Shown: positions 7,189 through 14,320, numbered from the stretch's first letter. The stretch is DNA of 16,476 nt from Thermococcus sp. (GCA_027035445.1 JALVUT010000083.1:1-16476); one strand, 5' to 3'. Program-made: numbers and translations. Notes: a model not told the origin generated them from the letters alone.

Positions 7189-8328
7189 ATGAACTACATT
7201 AAGCGTTTTTATATTTCAAGTTTTCTACATATAACTCTCTACTCTGGTTTTTATTTGATTTATCTTCAGAGTCTTGGGCTTTCTAAAACCCAGATGGGAT
7301 TTCTAATGAGTTTATCCCTAATTCTGGTTGCTCTACTCGAAGTCCCAACTGGAATAGTTGCAGATAAGATTTCAAAGAAGGCAAGTGTTTTACTTTCGAA
7401 GATTTTAATGGTACCAAGTGTGCTTGTTTTGTATCTTACGCATTCCTTTTTAGATATCCTCATTGCGACGCTCTTCGGCGCGTTTTCAGTCGCTTTCCTG
7501 ACGGGGGCAGAAACTGGGTGGATTTATGAACTTATCAGCAGAGAGGGTAAAACCGAAGATTACCCAAAGGTTTATGGCAGGATTAGATCCCTTGAAATGA
7601 TGGGAAGCTTTATTGGAACCTTAACGGGCGGATTCCTCGCTGATTTTGTTGGCATGAAGCTAACAATACTCCTCACCTTGCCCTTTGTTATTGCATCGCT
7701 TCTTGTTCTTGTAACTATCCCAAAGGATACAGTAAGGAGTGAGCTTTCGTATCACTCTCATCTTCTCGAAAGTTTAAAATTCATAAAAAAATCTCCAGAG
7801 ATTGCCTGGCTCTTCCTATACGCCAACCTGATTGGAGCTTCGGTTATACCATTTACATCTTTCATGCAACTTTATTTTTATAAGTTCTTGGTGTCCCTCA
7901 CAACAGTTTCATCAATCTCGGCGTTCCATACACTTGTCAACAGCATCTCGTGGTATCTCGACACTGACAGATACAAGGGGGTGCTCTATCGTTATGCTTG
8001 GATAGCGCTGCCTCTCCTTCTCTTCCTTGCCGGGTTTAATAGATGGCTCGGTTTCGTTACCTTAACTCTCGGTACTTTTATTTTTGCCCAAGCCTTCAAA
8101 GAGTGGCAGAAAAAGTTTCAAGGCATTGTTCCTGATGAAAAGAGGGCAACATTGGGCTCTTTTTATTCACTCACTGCGGCCATAACCAACGGGCTCCTAA
8201 CTGCTTTCTTGGGATGGCTCTTTGATCATATGGGTATAATGCGGGGACTTGCTATCTTGGCCTTGCCCTTCCTCGTGACGGGATTTTTAACCATCAAGTA
8301 CTTGGCTTTCACGCCCTCGTCGTCGTAG
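7189..8328 (+). CDS. MFS transporter, possible exporter of the modified peptide
   Basis: A 379-residue major facilitator superfamily protein with about 11-12 hydrophobic segments. The loop 2-3 signature appears as GIVADKISKK after LLEVPT. It begins 14 bases after the radical SAM gene, with ribosome-binding site GGTGATAGTGAT before ATG 7189. Position suggests export of the modified peptide or self-protection; MFS proteins of this kind are usually proton-driven drug or metabolite exporters. Two oddities: the first 250 bases are AT-rich like the upstream genes while the rest is closer to Thermococcus composition, and the last seven or so residues (...FTPSSS) are the antisense of the tldD codons for DDEGVKA, so the native C-terminus was cut by the junction and a stop arose by chance. 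Loss of a few terminal residues need not abolish function. Confidence 0.82.
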   Translation: MNYIKRFYISSFLHITLYSGFYLIYLQSLGLSKTQMGFLMSLSLILVALLEVPTGIVADKISKKASVLLSKILMVPSVLVLYLTHSFLDILIATLFGAFSVAFLTGAETGWIYELISREGKTEDYPKVYGRIRSLEMMGSFIGTLTGGFLADFVGMKLTILLTLPFVIASLLVLVTIPKDTVRSELSYHSHLLESLKFIKKSPEIAWLFLYANLIGASVIPFTSFMQLYFYKFLVSLTTVSSISAFHTLVNSISWYLDTDRYKGVLYRYAWIALPLLLFLAGFNRWLGFVTLTLGTFIFAQAFKEWQKKFQGIVPDEKRATLGSFYSLTAAITNGLLTAFLGWLFDHMGIMRGLAILALPFLVTGFLTIKYLAFTPSSS

Positions 8329-9236
8329 AGGTAGAAGCCCCAGCTGTTCGGTATCGTTGGGTCTTCTATGACGGTGACCGCTTCGCTCCCTATCCTCTCC
8401 CCCAGCATGTCCGGTTTGACGAAGCTCTCCCCTGCCTGGGCCGCCTCCCTTCCGAATATCCTGTCGGACTCGTATGGATGCCCCACGCTCTCGTGGACGG
8501 CTATGCCAGCGACCTCCGGGCTTATCACGAGGTCAACCCTCCCCTCAGGCGGCTTCTTGCCCTCCGTGATGAGCCTCTTTAGGGCCTGAACGTCCTTGAC
8601 AGCCCAGTTCCACGGTTCGTCCTTCTCTATGAGCTCCAAGCCACCGGAAAAGGCCCTCTGCACGAAGGGCGCCTGTTCCATCTGGCCGTTCTCAAAGACG
8701 ACGAGGTTGTAGGTAGTCGAGACGCGGGGGATAACGCTCTCAATGAAGGCACCGTCGCTGTTGGCTATTATCTTGTGCCACACCTGATCAGAGTAGCCCA
8801 GGTAGCGCATCGGTACGTTTACCCCGGTGGCTTTCACGTCCTCCTCAATTTTCTTTAGGAGTTCAAGCTTCTCCTCCGGGGAAACGTCGCGGAAGTCTTT
8901 GCGCATCTTGACCTCGTAGTAAACGCTGTGGAAGTCCTCGTCCGAGAACCTTATCGGCTCGTTCCTCACCTTTGAGGCCGCCTTAGCTAGCTTTACCGCC
9001 TTCTTCACGGCCTCGGCGACGCTCTCCTTTGTGAGAACGTTGGTTGAGGCGAAGCCCATTCCCCCGTCCACGAGAACCCTTATGCCCATGCCCTTCTCGG
9101 CTAGAACTTCCAGCCCTTCCGGGTTCCCGTTCTTCATTGCCAGGGAAGTGCCGTTCTTCTCCTCGAAACGTGCCTCGGCGTAGCCGGCGCCGAGTTCGAG
9201 GGCCTTCTCAACGGCAAACTCTACAAGTTCATGCAT
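8226..9236 (-). pseudogene. tldD: tldD, broken: N-terminal two thirds with HEXXXH motif
   Basis: The catalytic subunit of the TldD/TldE protease, truncated. From ATG 9236 (ribosome-binding site GAGGTGGTG six bases upstream) the frame runs 336 residues. Residues 1-312 are good TldD sequence, including the zinc motif HESVGH (His248, Glu249, His253) and SWGFYLYDDEGVKAK. The last 24 residues are not TldD: they are the antisense of the transporter gene, ending at 8226. A normal TldD has about 470 residues. The missing part includes the cysteine zinc ligand near the C-terminus, which survives only as an untranslated fragment at 5520-5615. The kept part has no frameshift and keeps its promoter, so the event may be recent. 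A truncated protein may still be made but should not form a complete zinc site. Confidence 0.85.
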
Positions 9237-9275
9237 GCACACCACCTCGGTTTACTGCATGGAATAGTGCTTGCC

Positions 9276-9288
9276 AAAGTATAAAAAT
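9276..9288. promoter_or_regulatory. TATA element between tldD and the 9349 ORF
   Basis: The plus strand reads AAAGTATAAAAAT. On the minus strand this is ATTTTTATACTTT, about 45 bases before the tldD ATG at 9236, giving a leader of about 20 bases with the ribosome-binding site. On the plus strand TATAAAAAT is also a fair TATA box for the genes starting at 9349. The minus-strand use is better supported. Confidence 0.55.
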
Positions 9289-9348
9289 CTTTCCGCTTAG
9301 ATGGGAGTCGAAAAAGAGTTTTTGAACACCAAAACCCCATCGGGTACC

Positions 9349-9603
9349 ATGAAGTTTATCCGGTCACCGAACCCCCTGCTCGTCATTGGTGGATCTTCCT
9401 CTCGGGGAGGTCTCCTTTACATTCCCACCCCACCCTATGGTGATATCCAGCTCCTCCAGCTGTGGAAGGTTCTGCGCTGGGCCGAGAGGATTGGAACAGT
9501 CCCTACCAGGGTCTCAAACCCAGAGAACCTCAATCTCCTGAACCTCGGGTGGGGGTTTACACGGGCTCCCCATCTGGGGAAGGACGGTTCTCAGGAATGC
9601 TGA
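9349..9603 (+). CDS. Hypothetical protein, 84 residues, coupled to HD gene
   Basis: I do not recognise this protein. Starting from the ATG at 9349 it has 84 residues, with IRSPNPLLVIGG, YIPTPPYGDIQLLQLWKVL and LNLLNLGWGF as its most protein-like parts. It has no signal peptide, no membrane segment and no metal motif. In favour of a real gene: the codons look like those of its neighbours, and its stop TGA (9601-9603) overlaps the start of the HD gene in an ATGCTGA arrangement typical of translational coupling. Against: no ribosome-binding site before ATG 9349, nor before the in-frame ATG at 9301. If it is not coding, the stretch is simply an unusually long leader for the HD gene. Confidence 0.4.
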   Translation: MKFIRSPNPLLVIGGSSSRGGLLYIPTPPYGDIQLLQLWKVLRWAERIGTVPTRVSNPENLNLLNLGWGFTRAPHLGKDGSQEC

Positions 9604-10181
9604 GGGCTTTGCAGGCTCTCTCAACGTTGCCCAAGGATAAGCTGGACCGCGCAATCGAGTTCGGAAAGACCTATGATTTTGGCTGGGGCATTGAGCACGC
9701 CTCTAAAGTTACCCAGATGGCCATCCTCCTCTGGCTTGGGCTGGTGGAGCGGCTCAGCCTTGAGAAGGAGAGCCTGGAACTCCTCGTCTTGGCCGCTATT
9801 CTCCATGACATCGGGCGAAAGATTAACGAGGAGAGGCACAACTCTGTGGGTGCAGTTCTCGTTAGGAACGTCGAATGGCTGGACGACTGGACGGGCGAGC
9901 TCGTCGCAAGGCTGGTGTACCATCACAGGGGCTCAACCAACCTTGAGAGCGAGGGATACTTGGTCAGAGCCCTGGGCTCAATCCTCAGGGTGGCAGACGG
10001 CCTCGACTACTCACTGAACCAGGCGGTATGGGACATAAAAGTCCGGGAAAAAGAATGCCCGGTTATAACAGTGGTGTGCAGGGGGCTCTGTCACGGCTCG
10101 TTCGAGAGGGCCGTTAAGAAGGCTGGGTCCCTTCGGGATCTACTCGGTTGCCTGGAGTTTGAGTTCGGGGGATTCCTCTAA
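9597..10181 (+). CDS. HD-domain metal-dependent phosphohydrolase
   Basis: A 194-residue soluble protein of the HD superfamily, which hydrolyses phosphomonoesters or phosphodiesters, often of nucleotides. The metal ligands appear in order: His34 (GIEHASKV), His70-Asp71 (HDIGRK), His109-His110 (VYHHRG) and Asp134 (RVADGLD). The layout recalls the C-terminal HD domain of exopolyphosphatase/GppA-type proteins, here standing alone. The substrate is unknown. The start is taken as ATG 9597, overlapping the stop of the preceding ORF. The frame extends further upstream to 9462, but that part looks like the shifted reading of the preceding ORF. The ribosome-binding site is weak, consistent with translational coupling. 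Confidence 0.8.
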   Translation: MLRALQALSTLPKDKLDRAIEFGKTYDFGWGIEHASKVTQMAILLWLGLVERLSLEKESLELLVLAAILHDIGRKINEERHNSVGAVLVRNVEWLDDWTGELVARLVYHHRGSTNLESEGYLVRALGSILRVADGLDYSLNQAVWDIKVREKECPVITVVCRGLCHGSFERAVKKAGSLRDLLGCLEFEFGGFL

Positions 10182-10198
10182 GACTGCAGGCAACAGTA

Positions 10199-10211
10199 AA
10201 GTTTTTAACTC
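10199..10211 (+). promoter_or_regulatory. TATA-like element before the small membrane protein
   Basis: AAGTTTTTAACTC lies about 36 bases before ATG 10241. The following GGGTGAT (10231-10237) is the ribosome-binding site. Called from position and composition only. Confidence 0.4.
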
Positions 10212-10240
10212 TTAAGAACATACCACCCAAGGGTGATACC

Positions 10241-10594
10241 ATGGGTGACCCCAGTTCCGCAAAAAATCTAATACACATTGGCGACATAATAAACTTGATT
10301 ATAGGTGTTTTAGTGTTCTTGGGGATAGCAATTGCCAGCATCGGCTTCGGTGGTATACTGGTCGCGTGGATTCCCTTGGCCATAGCGATCTGGACGCACT
10401 TCAGGGCGAAGGATGCGCTTCAGCTGATCGACGAGAACCGCTACAATGAGGCAAAGAACAAGGTGCTCATACCGTCGATCCTATCGCTGCTCTTCAACTT
10501 CTTGGTCGGTGGCCTGATAATCCTCATAGGTGCCCTGTCCCTGCCGTCTGAGAATGCTCTAAGACCGGCCAAACCGGCGGCGGAGCCTTCCTGA
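10241..10594 (+). CDS. Small integral membrane protein, unknown function
   Basis: A 117-residue protein with two hydrophobic segments close together at about residues 15-52, a polar middle (HFRAKDALQLIDENRYNEAKNK) and a third hydrophobic segment at about residues 78-102, ending in a Pro/Ala-rich tail. No enzymatic motif is visible. The layout resembles small DUF4064/DUF4870-like membrane proteins of archaea, but I cannot assign a family. It starts at ATG 10241, three bases after GGGTGAT. It has its own likely promoter and converges with the mazG-like gene 33 bases beyond its end. That gap is T-rich on the plus strand and may terminate transcription. Confidence 0.7.
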   Translation: MGDPSSAKNLIHIGDIINLIIGVLVFLGIAIASIGFGGILVAWIPLAIAIWTHFRAKDALQLIDENRYNEAKNKVLIPSILSLLFNFLVGGLIILIGALSLPSENALRPAKPAAEPS

Positions 10595-10627
10595 TTCTTT
10601 CATTCCTTTGTTGGTATTTTTATCTTA

Positions 10628-10921
10628 TCAGAACTTCTCCTCGCACTCGCAGGGATTCTTCCCGCAGTAGGGGCAAACTCCCGGATACTTCTTCTTTGCG
10701 GCTTCCTCAATGTTTATACCGAGGAGATTCGCCAGGCTCGCAAGCCATGCCAGAACGTCAGCGAACTCCTCCTCCATCGATTCCCCATCCCGCTTCCTAA
10801 TCGCCTCGCTCAGCTCGCCGACTTCCTCGATGAACCAGAGGAAGGTCTTGTCAACGCCACGCTTCGAGTCCTTGTGGAAGTAAATTTCCCTTATCATATC
10901 CTGGAATTCCCTGATTTCCAT
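10628..10921 (-). CDS. MazG-type nucleotide pyrophosphohydrolase with Cys-rich tail
   Basis: A 97-residue protein of the MazG/all-alpha NTP pyrophosphatase superfamily, which cleaves nucleoside triphosphates to monophosphate and pyrophosphate and helps clean the nucleotide pool. The Mg2+-binding helices are visible as IEEVGELSEA (Glu32, Glu33, Glu36) and EEEFADVLAWL (Glu51, Glu52, Asp55). The C-terminus CPYCGKNPCEC (Cys83, Cys86, Cys91, Cys93) looks like a small zinc knuckle added to the short MazG fold. The start is ATG 10921 with ribosome-binding site GGGTGAGGAAA. The longer frame to 11005 runs through the promoter and is not used. The substrate is not determined. Confidence 0.85.
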   Translation of the reverse strand: MEIREFQDMIREIYFHKDSKRGVDKTFLWFIEEVGELSEAIRKRDGESMEEEFADVLAWLASLANLLGINIEEAAKKKYPGVCPYCGKNPCECEEKF

Positions 10922-10954
10922 TTTCCTCACCCAGAAGAGGGGGGAAAGAAGGGG

Positions 10955-10963
10955 CTTAAAAAT
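10955..10963 (-). promoter_or_regulatory. TATA box of the MazG-type gene
   Basis: The minus strand reads TTTTTAAGC centred about 38 bases before ATG 10921, leaving a short leader with the ribosome-binding site. It also excludes the longer reading frame to 11005. Confidence 0.5.
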
Positions 10964-10981
10964 CACTCGCTGATAACAAAA

Positions 10982-10999
10982 TACAACATATCTGTTGTA
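10982..10999. repeat. Perfect inverted repeat, 7-base arms
   Basis: TACAACA-TATC-TGTTGTA lies between the divergent MazG-type gene and the AAA ATPase remnant, overlapping the latter's presumed start. Such a short dyad can be an operator for a dimeric regulator. It may equally be chance in an AT-rich stretch. Confidence 0.4.
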
Positions 11000-11526
11000 C
11001 GACACTATCGTTGGGGATGATAGAACGGTTCAGATAGGCGGGCCGGCACTGGGAGAAGATTTCCATGACAGAGAACGAGAACTCCTGGAGCTTAAATGGA
11101 GGGTGTTGAAGAACAACATCCTCATCACAGCCCCCCGAAGGTTCGGGAAAACCTCTCTGCTCAGAAAGTTCGAAGGGGATATGAAGAAGAATGGTTATAA
11201 CGTAATCTATCTCGACGTTATGGATGTGCCGTCTCCTGAAAGATTTGTCCATGAGCTAACTTTGGCGGCTTTTAATGAGGCTGATCTTAGGGAGGACTTC
11301 TTTGGGAAACTTAAAAGATATTCAAAGGCCTAACCATAGATGCGAGAACACCCATTGCCTCTTTAAAGCTCGAACTAAGCAAGGTTATTGGGATAATATC
11401 AACGAGAAAACCTGGCACGATACCGGGAGGGAGATAGTCAAGGCAATCGTCAGCTCTTCTGAAAGGAAACCTGTCATTGTTATTCTCGATGAACTCCCGG
11501 AGGCAGTATCCAACATGAAAAAGGAA
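10995..11526 (+). pseudogene. Archaeal AAA ATPase (MNG10/PF01637 type), decayed N-terminal part
   Basis: The remains of an archaeal P-loop ATPase. The first frame (to 11333) carries a typical start of this family, FHDRERELLEL, and an intact Walker A, APRRFGKTSLL. Continuity then needs two frame changes: a second frame from about 11330 reads LTIDARTPIASLKLELSKV, and a third from about 11395 reads DNINEKTWHDTGREIVKAI and the Walker B KPVIVILDELPEAVSN. After about 11526 the ATPase sequence stops and TPR sequence follows, so the rest of the ATPase is absent. With two frameshifts and a deletion it cannot make a working protein. Relatives in Thermococcales often occur in variable, mobile or defence-related neighbourhoods. 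Confidence 0.8.
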
Positions 11527-11530
11527 GGTT

Positions 11531-12336
11531 TTGAAGGCTATGGGGAAGTACCCTGAAGCATTGGAAGCACTGAACAGGGCAATTTCTCTGGCTGTGGGCG
11601 TAGAGAACGTGGAGTTGTACTTAGACCGCGCTAGGTGCTATCTCAATCTTGGTAAATTTGAAAAGGCTTTGGAAGATGCCCAACGTGCCCTCGACATGGA
11701 GCCAGATCATTCGGACGCAATAAGGATACTGGCTCTTTCCCTTGTAGAACTAGAACGCTACAAGGAAGCGATCCCTCTGCTTGACCAGTACTTGCAAAAA
11801 CATCCAGAAGATTGGAATGCATGGAGAATCAAATCAGATTTACTGGGCTTGATGGGGAAAAGTGGGGAGGCTATAACCACTGCAAATGAAATTGCAGAGA
11901 AATATCCTGGGATTACAGATGCCTGGCTGGTTCGTCTGGATGTATATCTCGCAGCTACCCTGGAAGGCCTCACTGAGGGAAACTTCGGGAGTGTAAGGAA
12001 CTACCTCCCAACATGGTTGGATCTATAGACAGAGTTCTGGAGGTTGGCACGACAGAGACAAAGGAAATAGTAAGTGCAGTGTCCGGTTTTCTGAGAAATG
12101 TTGTTGAATACTGTGACACGGATGCGCTCAAGCTCTCACTGGAATACCTCAGAGGCATCAAGAGTCTCAGAGAGATATTAGAACCATTTGGGATTGCAAT
12201 TAATGTGCTGGAAACTGGAAATGAAAGGGAGTACCTAAAACTTAATTCTGAAAGTCGAAAAATAGCAGAGGAAATAGTCAAAAAAATGAAAGAGCAGGAA
12301 AATACAGAGGAGATGAGAGGAAAACCGGAAACATGA
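11531..12336 (+). pseudogene. TPR-repeat protein remnant, frameshifted and lacking its N-terminus
   Basis: Tetratricopeptide repeats are clear from 11540: GKYPEALEALNRAISL, then GKFEKALEDAQRALDMEPDH, ERYKEAIPLLDQYLQKHPED and a further degenerate unit. TPRs form helical scaffolds for protein binding. The frame ends at TAG 12026-12028 just after YLPTWLDL, while a second frame continues with IDRVLEVGTTETKEIVSAV to 12336. A single-base shift near 12020-12028 joins the two, so I treat them as one broken gene. The first repeat abuts the truncated ATPase in a different frame. Either two genes were fused by a deletion, or this was one ATPase-TPR protein of STAND-like design that lost its middle. If the parts are expressed, the 11540-12028 piece could still fold as a short TPR protein. 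Confidence 0.7.
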
Positions 12337-12348
12337 GGGAAGTAGTGC

Positions 12349-13044
12349 CTATCCCTTCTTTTTCTCATCACTTGCCAGCTCGATGAGTTTCCTCATGTGG
12401 ATTTCCGCCGTGTCAAAGACCTCAACGGAAACGTCGCCGGACTTTATCGCCAGCGGGAGCTCTGTGCAGCCGAGGATAACCCCCTCAATGCCCTTTTCCC
12501 TCGCGTACCTCTCAACGAGTTTCATCAGGTAGGGCTTGCTCTTCAGGTTCTCGAAGGAGAGCTCGCCGAATATTATGCCGTCTACCCTGTCAATCTCCTC
12601 TTCTGCCGGCGTTACCACATCAAAGCCCGCCTCCTTGAGGGCGTTCCTGTAGAAGTCGGCCGTCATCGTCGTCTTGGTCCCGAGGAGGAGAACCTTCTTA
12701 ACGCCCCTGCGCTCCATCTCCTCGATGAGCGCGTCGATTATGCTGACCATTGGCACGTTGATGGCCTTCTGAACCTCCGGGAAGACTATGTGGGGAGTGT
12801 TTGCGGACATGGCTATTATCTCCGCCCCGGCTCTCTCGAGAGCCCTGGCCGCGTTTAATAGGATTTCGGTCCTGCCCTCCCAGCCACGCGAGCTGTTCTT
12901 GAACTTCTCAAAGTTTATCGAGTAGATTATCAACTCCGGGAACGTGAAGGGGCCAAACTTCTCCCTGCTCATCCTGATGTATTTCTGATAGTAGTAGCAG
13001 GTTGATTCCGGTGTCATTCCGCCGATTATTCCTATCCTCTTCAT
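12349..13044 (-). CDS. Aspartate/glutamate racemase family protein (YgeA-like), single cysteine
   Basis: A 231-residue protein of the PLP-independent Asp/Glu racemase superfamily. It has the N-terminal IGIIGGMTPEST and the C-terminal catalytic segment LGCTELPL (Cys193), and its length and layout match the YgeA subgroup. Racemases of this family use two cysteines as acid and base. Here the first position, normally in CNT or CTNT, reads MSANTPH, so the expected cysteine is Ser80. This makes a standard two-cysteine racemisation doubtful; the protein may be a one-cysteine variant acting on another substrate. The start is ATG 13044, after GGTGGT; a GTG at 13053 lies within that site. It follows coaBC at 61 bases on the same strand and may be co-transcribed. 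Confidence 0.82.
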   Translation of the reverse strand: MKRIGIIGGMTPESTCYYYQKYIRMSREKFGPFTFPELIIYSINFEKFKNSSRGWEGRTEILLNAARALERAGAEIIAMSANTPHIVFPEVQKAINVPMVSIIDALIEEMERRGVKKVLLLGTKTTMTADFYRNALKEAGFDVVTPAEEEIDRVDGIIFGELSFENLKSKPYLMKLVERYAREKGIEGVILGCTELPLAIKSGDVSVEVFDTAEIHMRKLIELASDEKKKG

Positions 13045-13105
13045 GAGAACCACCGGAAGGAATAAGAAAAGGAGATTATGAAGCTTTTGGTGTTAAATAC
13101 AGGGA

Positions 13106-14320
13106 TCACTTCAGCAGGGACAGGATCTCATCCCAGAGCATCTCGGCAAGTTCCCGTTTGCTCATCCTTGGTAGTCGTTTGGTGGAGTCTCTGGTAACCA
13201 GGATAACCTCGTTCTCATCGCTGCCGAACGCCTGCAGACTGTTAGTAACAACTAGGTCACTTCCGGCACGCTCCATCTGTTTTCTGGCGGCGTTTACCAG
13301 CTCCCCGGCACTCAACCCGGTTTCAGCCTTGAATCCAACGAGGAAGACACCGGGCTGTAGCTTCTTCACGCGGTCTATGATCTTCGGTGTCGGCTCGAGT
13401 TCGAGCGTTATGGACTTCCCGCTCTTTATCTTTGCACTAGCCTTCTCCTTCACCCCGAAGTCACTCACGGCCGCCGCGAGGACAACGGCATCGTACCTTT
13501 TGGCATTCAGTTCATTCTCAATTGCCCCGAGCATTTCCTCAACACTCTCAACCTCGATCTGGTTCTCTACGAGGCTTGGGATGCTGCCCTTTGTCCTTAT
13601 GAGGGTCACCTCGGCGCCGCGGAGCTCGGCCTCTTCGGCCATGGCAACACCCATCTTTCCGCTGCTCGCGTTGGTTATGTAGCGTATCGGGTCTATGTAT
13701 TCCCTCGTTGCCCCCGCGGTGACCAGAACACGTTTTCCGATCAGGTCTTTCTTGTGGAGTTTTTTTATGACGTGGTAAACTATCTCATCAATTTGAGCAA
13801 CCTTCGCCTTTCCCTCATCAAATCTTGGCCCTATGAAGTCCACGCCAAGTCCCTTGAGCTTTTCAATGTTCTCTCTGACTATAGGATGCTCGTACATGCT
13901 GGAGTGCATTGCCGGTGCAATCATTATCGGTGTGTGCGCGAAGGCCGTTGTGACAACCGTCGTCACGGGGGTGTCATCTATCCCGCAGGCTATCTTTCCT
14001 ATTGTGTTTGCGGTTGCAGGACAGACCAAGACGAGATCGGCCTTGTTCCTGTGCTCTCCAGCCAGTTCAACGTGCTCGATGAAGCCGGTAATCTCAGTAA
14101 CGACGGGGTTGCCGGTGGCAAACTCCATTGCGTAGGGATGGAGGATCTTTCTTGCGCTCTCGCTCATGACTGCGTGAACCTCGGCGCCATGCCTTATCAG
14201 TTCCCTTGCCAGTTTAACACACTCAACGGCGGCTATACTCCCCGGGATTGCTAAAATTATCTTCTTCCCGACGAGTTTTCTGCTCTTGGTAGCATGGATA
14301 AGTTTGACATGGTGAAGCAT
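13106..14320 (-). CDS. coaBC: Bifunctional CoaBC (phosphopantothenate-cysteine ligase / decarboxylase)
   Basis: Makes 4'-phosphopantetheine for coenzyme A: the CoaB domain joins phosphopantothenate to cysteine and the CoaC domain decarboxylates the product with FMN. The protein has 404 residues, normal for the family. The N-terminal flavoprotein domain shows LAIPGSIAAVE, CPATANTIGKIACGI and the substrate-clamp motif PAMHSSMYEHP (the counterpart of PAMNxxMW). The C-terminal domain starts near residue 195 with VLVTAGATREYIDPIRYITN, followed by SSGKMG, AAAVSDF and KIKSGKS. It starts at ATG 14320 with GGTGAT three bases upstream and a TATA-like GGTTTAAAGT at 14351-14360. It is transcribed in the same direction as the DUF835 gene upstream but from its own promoter, which overlaps the end of that gene. 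Confidence 0.93.
   Translation of the reverse strand: MLHHVKLIHATKSRKLVGKKIILAIPGSIAAVECVKLARELIRHGAEVHAVMSESARKILHPYAMEFATGNPVVTEITGFIEHVELAGEHRNKADLVLVCPATANTIGKIACGIDDTPVTTVVTTAFAHTPIMIAPAMHSSMYEHPIVRENIEKLKGLGVDFIGPRFDEGKAKVAQIDEIVYHVIKKLHKKDLIGKRVLVTAGATREYIDPIRYITNASSGKMGVAMAEEAELRGAEVTLIRTKGSIPSLVENQIEVESVEEMLGAIENELNAKRYDAVVLAAAVSDFGVKEKASAKIKSGKSITLELEPTPKIIDRVKKLQPGVFLVGFKAETGLSAGELVNAARKQMERAGSDLVVTNSLQAFGSDENEVILVTRDSTKRLPRMSKRELAEMLWDEILSLLK

Larger units (their letters stand above)
5616..8303 (+). other. AT-rich RiPP cassette replacing the middle of tldD
   Basis: This block lies between the two tldD fragments and reads in the opposite direction. It contains a small Cys peptide gene, a radical SAM/SPASM gene and an MFS transporter gene, closely spaced in that order. 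The left part (about 5620-7440) is clearly more AT-rich than the flanks and uses codons such as ATA, AAA and TTT far more, which suggests transfer. Both edges are estimated from where TldD similarity stops: 5612-5618 on the left, 8298-8306 on the right. I see no transposase, integrase, terminal inverted repeats or target duplication. An estimated 120-130 codons of tldD are missing, so this is a replacement rather than a clean insertion. Confidence 0.75.

Noticed and set aside
8226..8299. Last 24 residues of the minus-strand tldD frame as a genuine TldD C-terminus
   Set aside because: They are the reverse strand of the MFS transporter's 3' end; the real TldD C-terminus is at 5520-5615.
5616..8303. 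Transposon or integrated element with defined ends
   Set aside because: I looked for terminal inverted repeats, a target duplication, an integrase or transposase and a tRNA target and found none; the loss of host sequence points to recombination instead.
12397..12858. Plus-strand frame of 153 codons opposite the racemase-family gene
   Set aside because: Antisense to an intact conserved gene and without its own start signals.
13158..14254. Plus-strand frames of 174 and 166 codons opposite coaBC
   Set aside because: Antisense shadows of a complete, clearly recognised CoaBC; composition follows the codon phase of coaBC.
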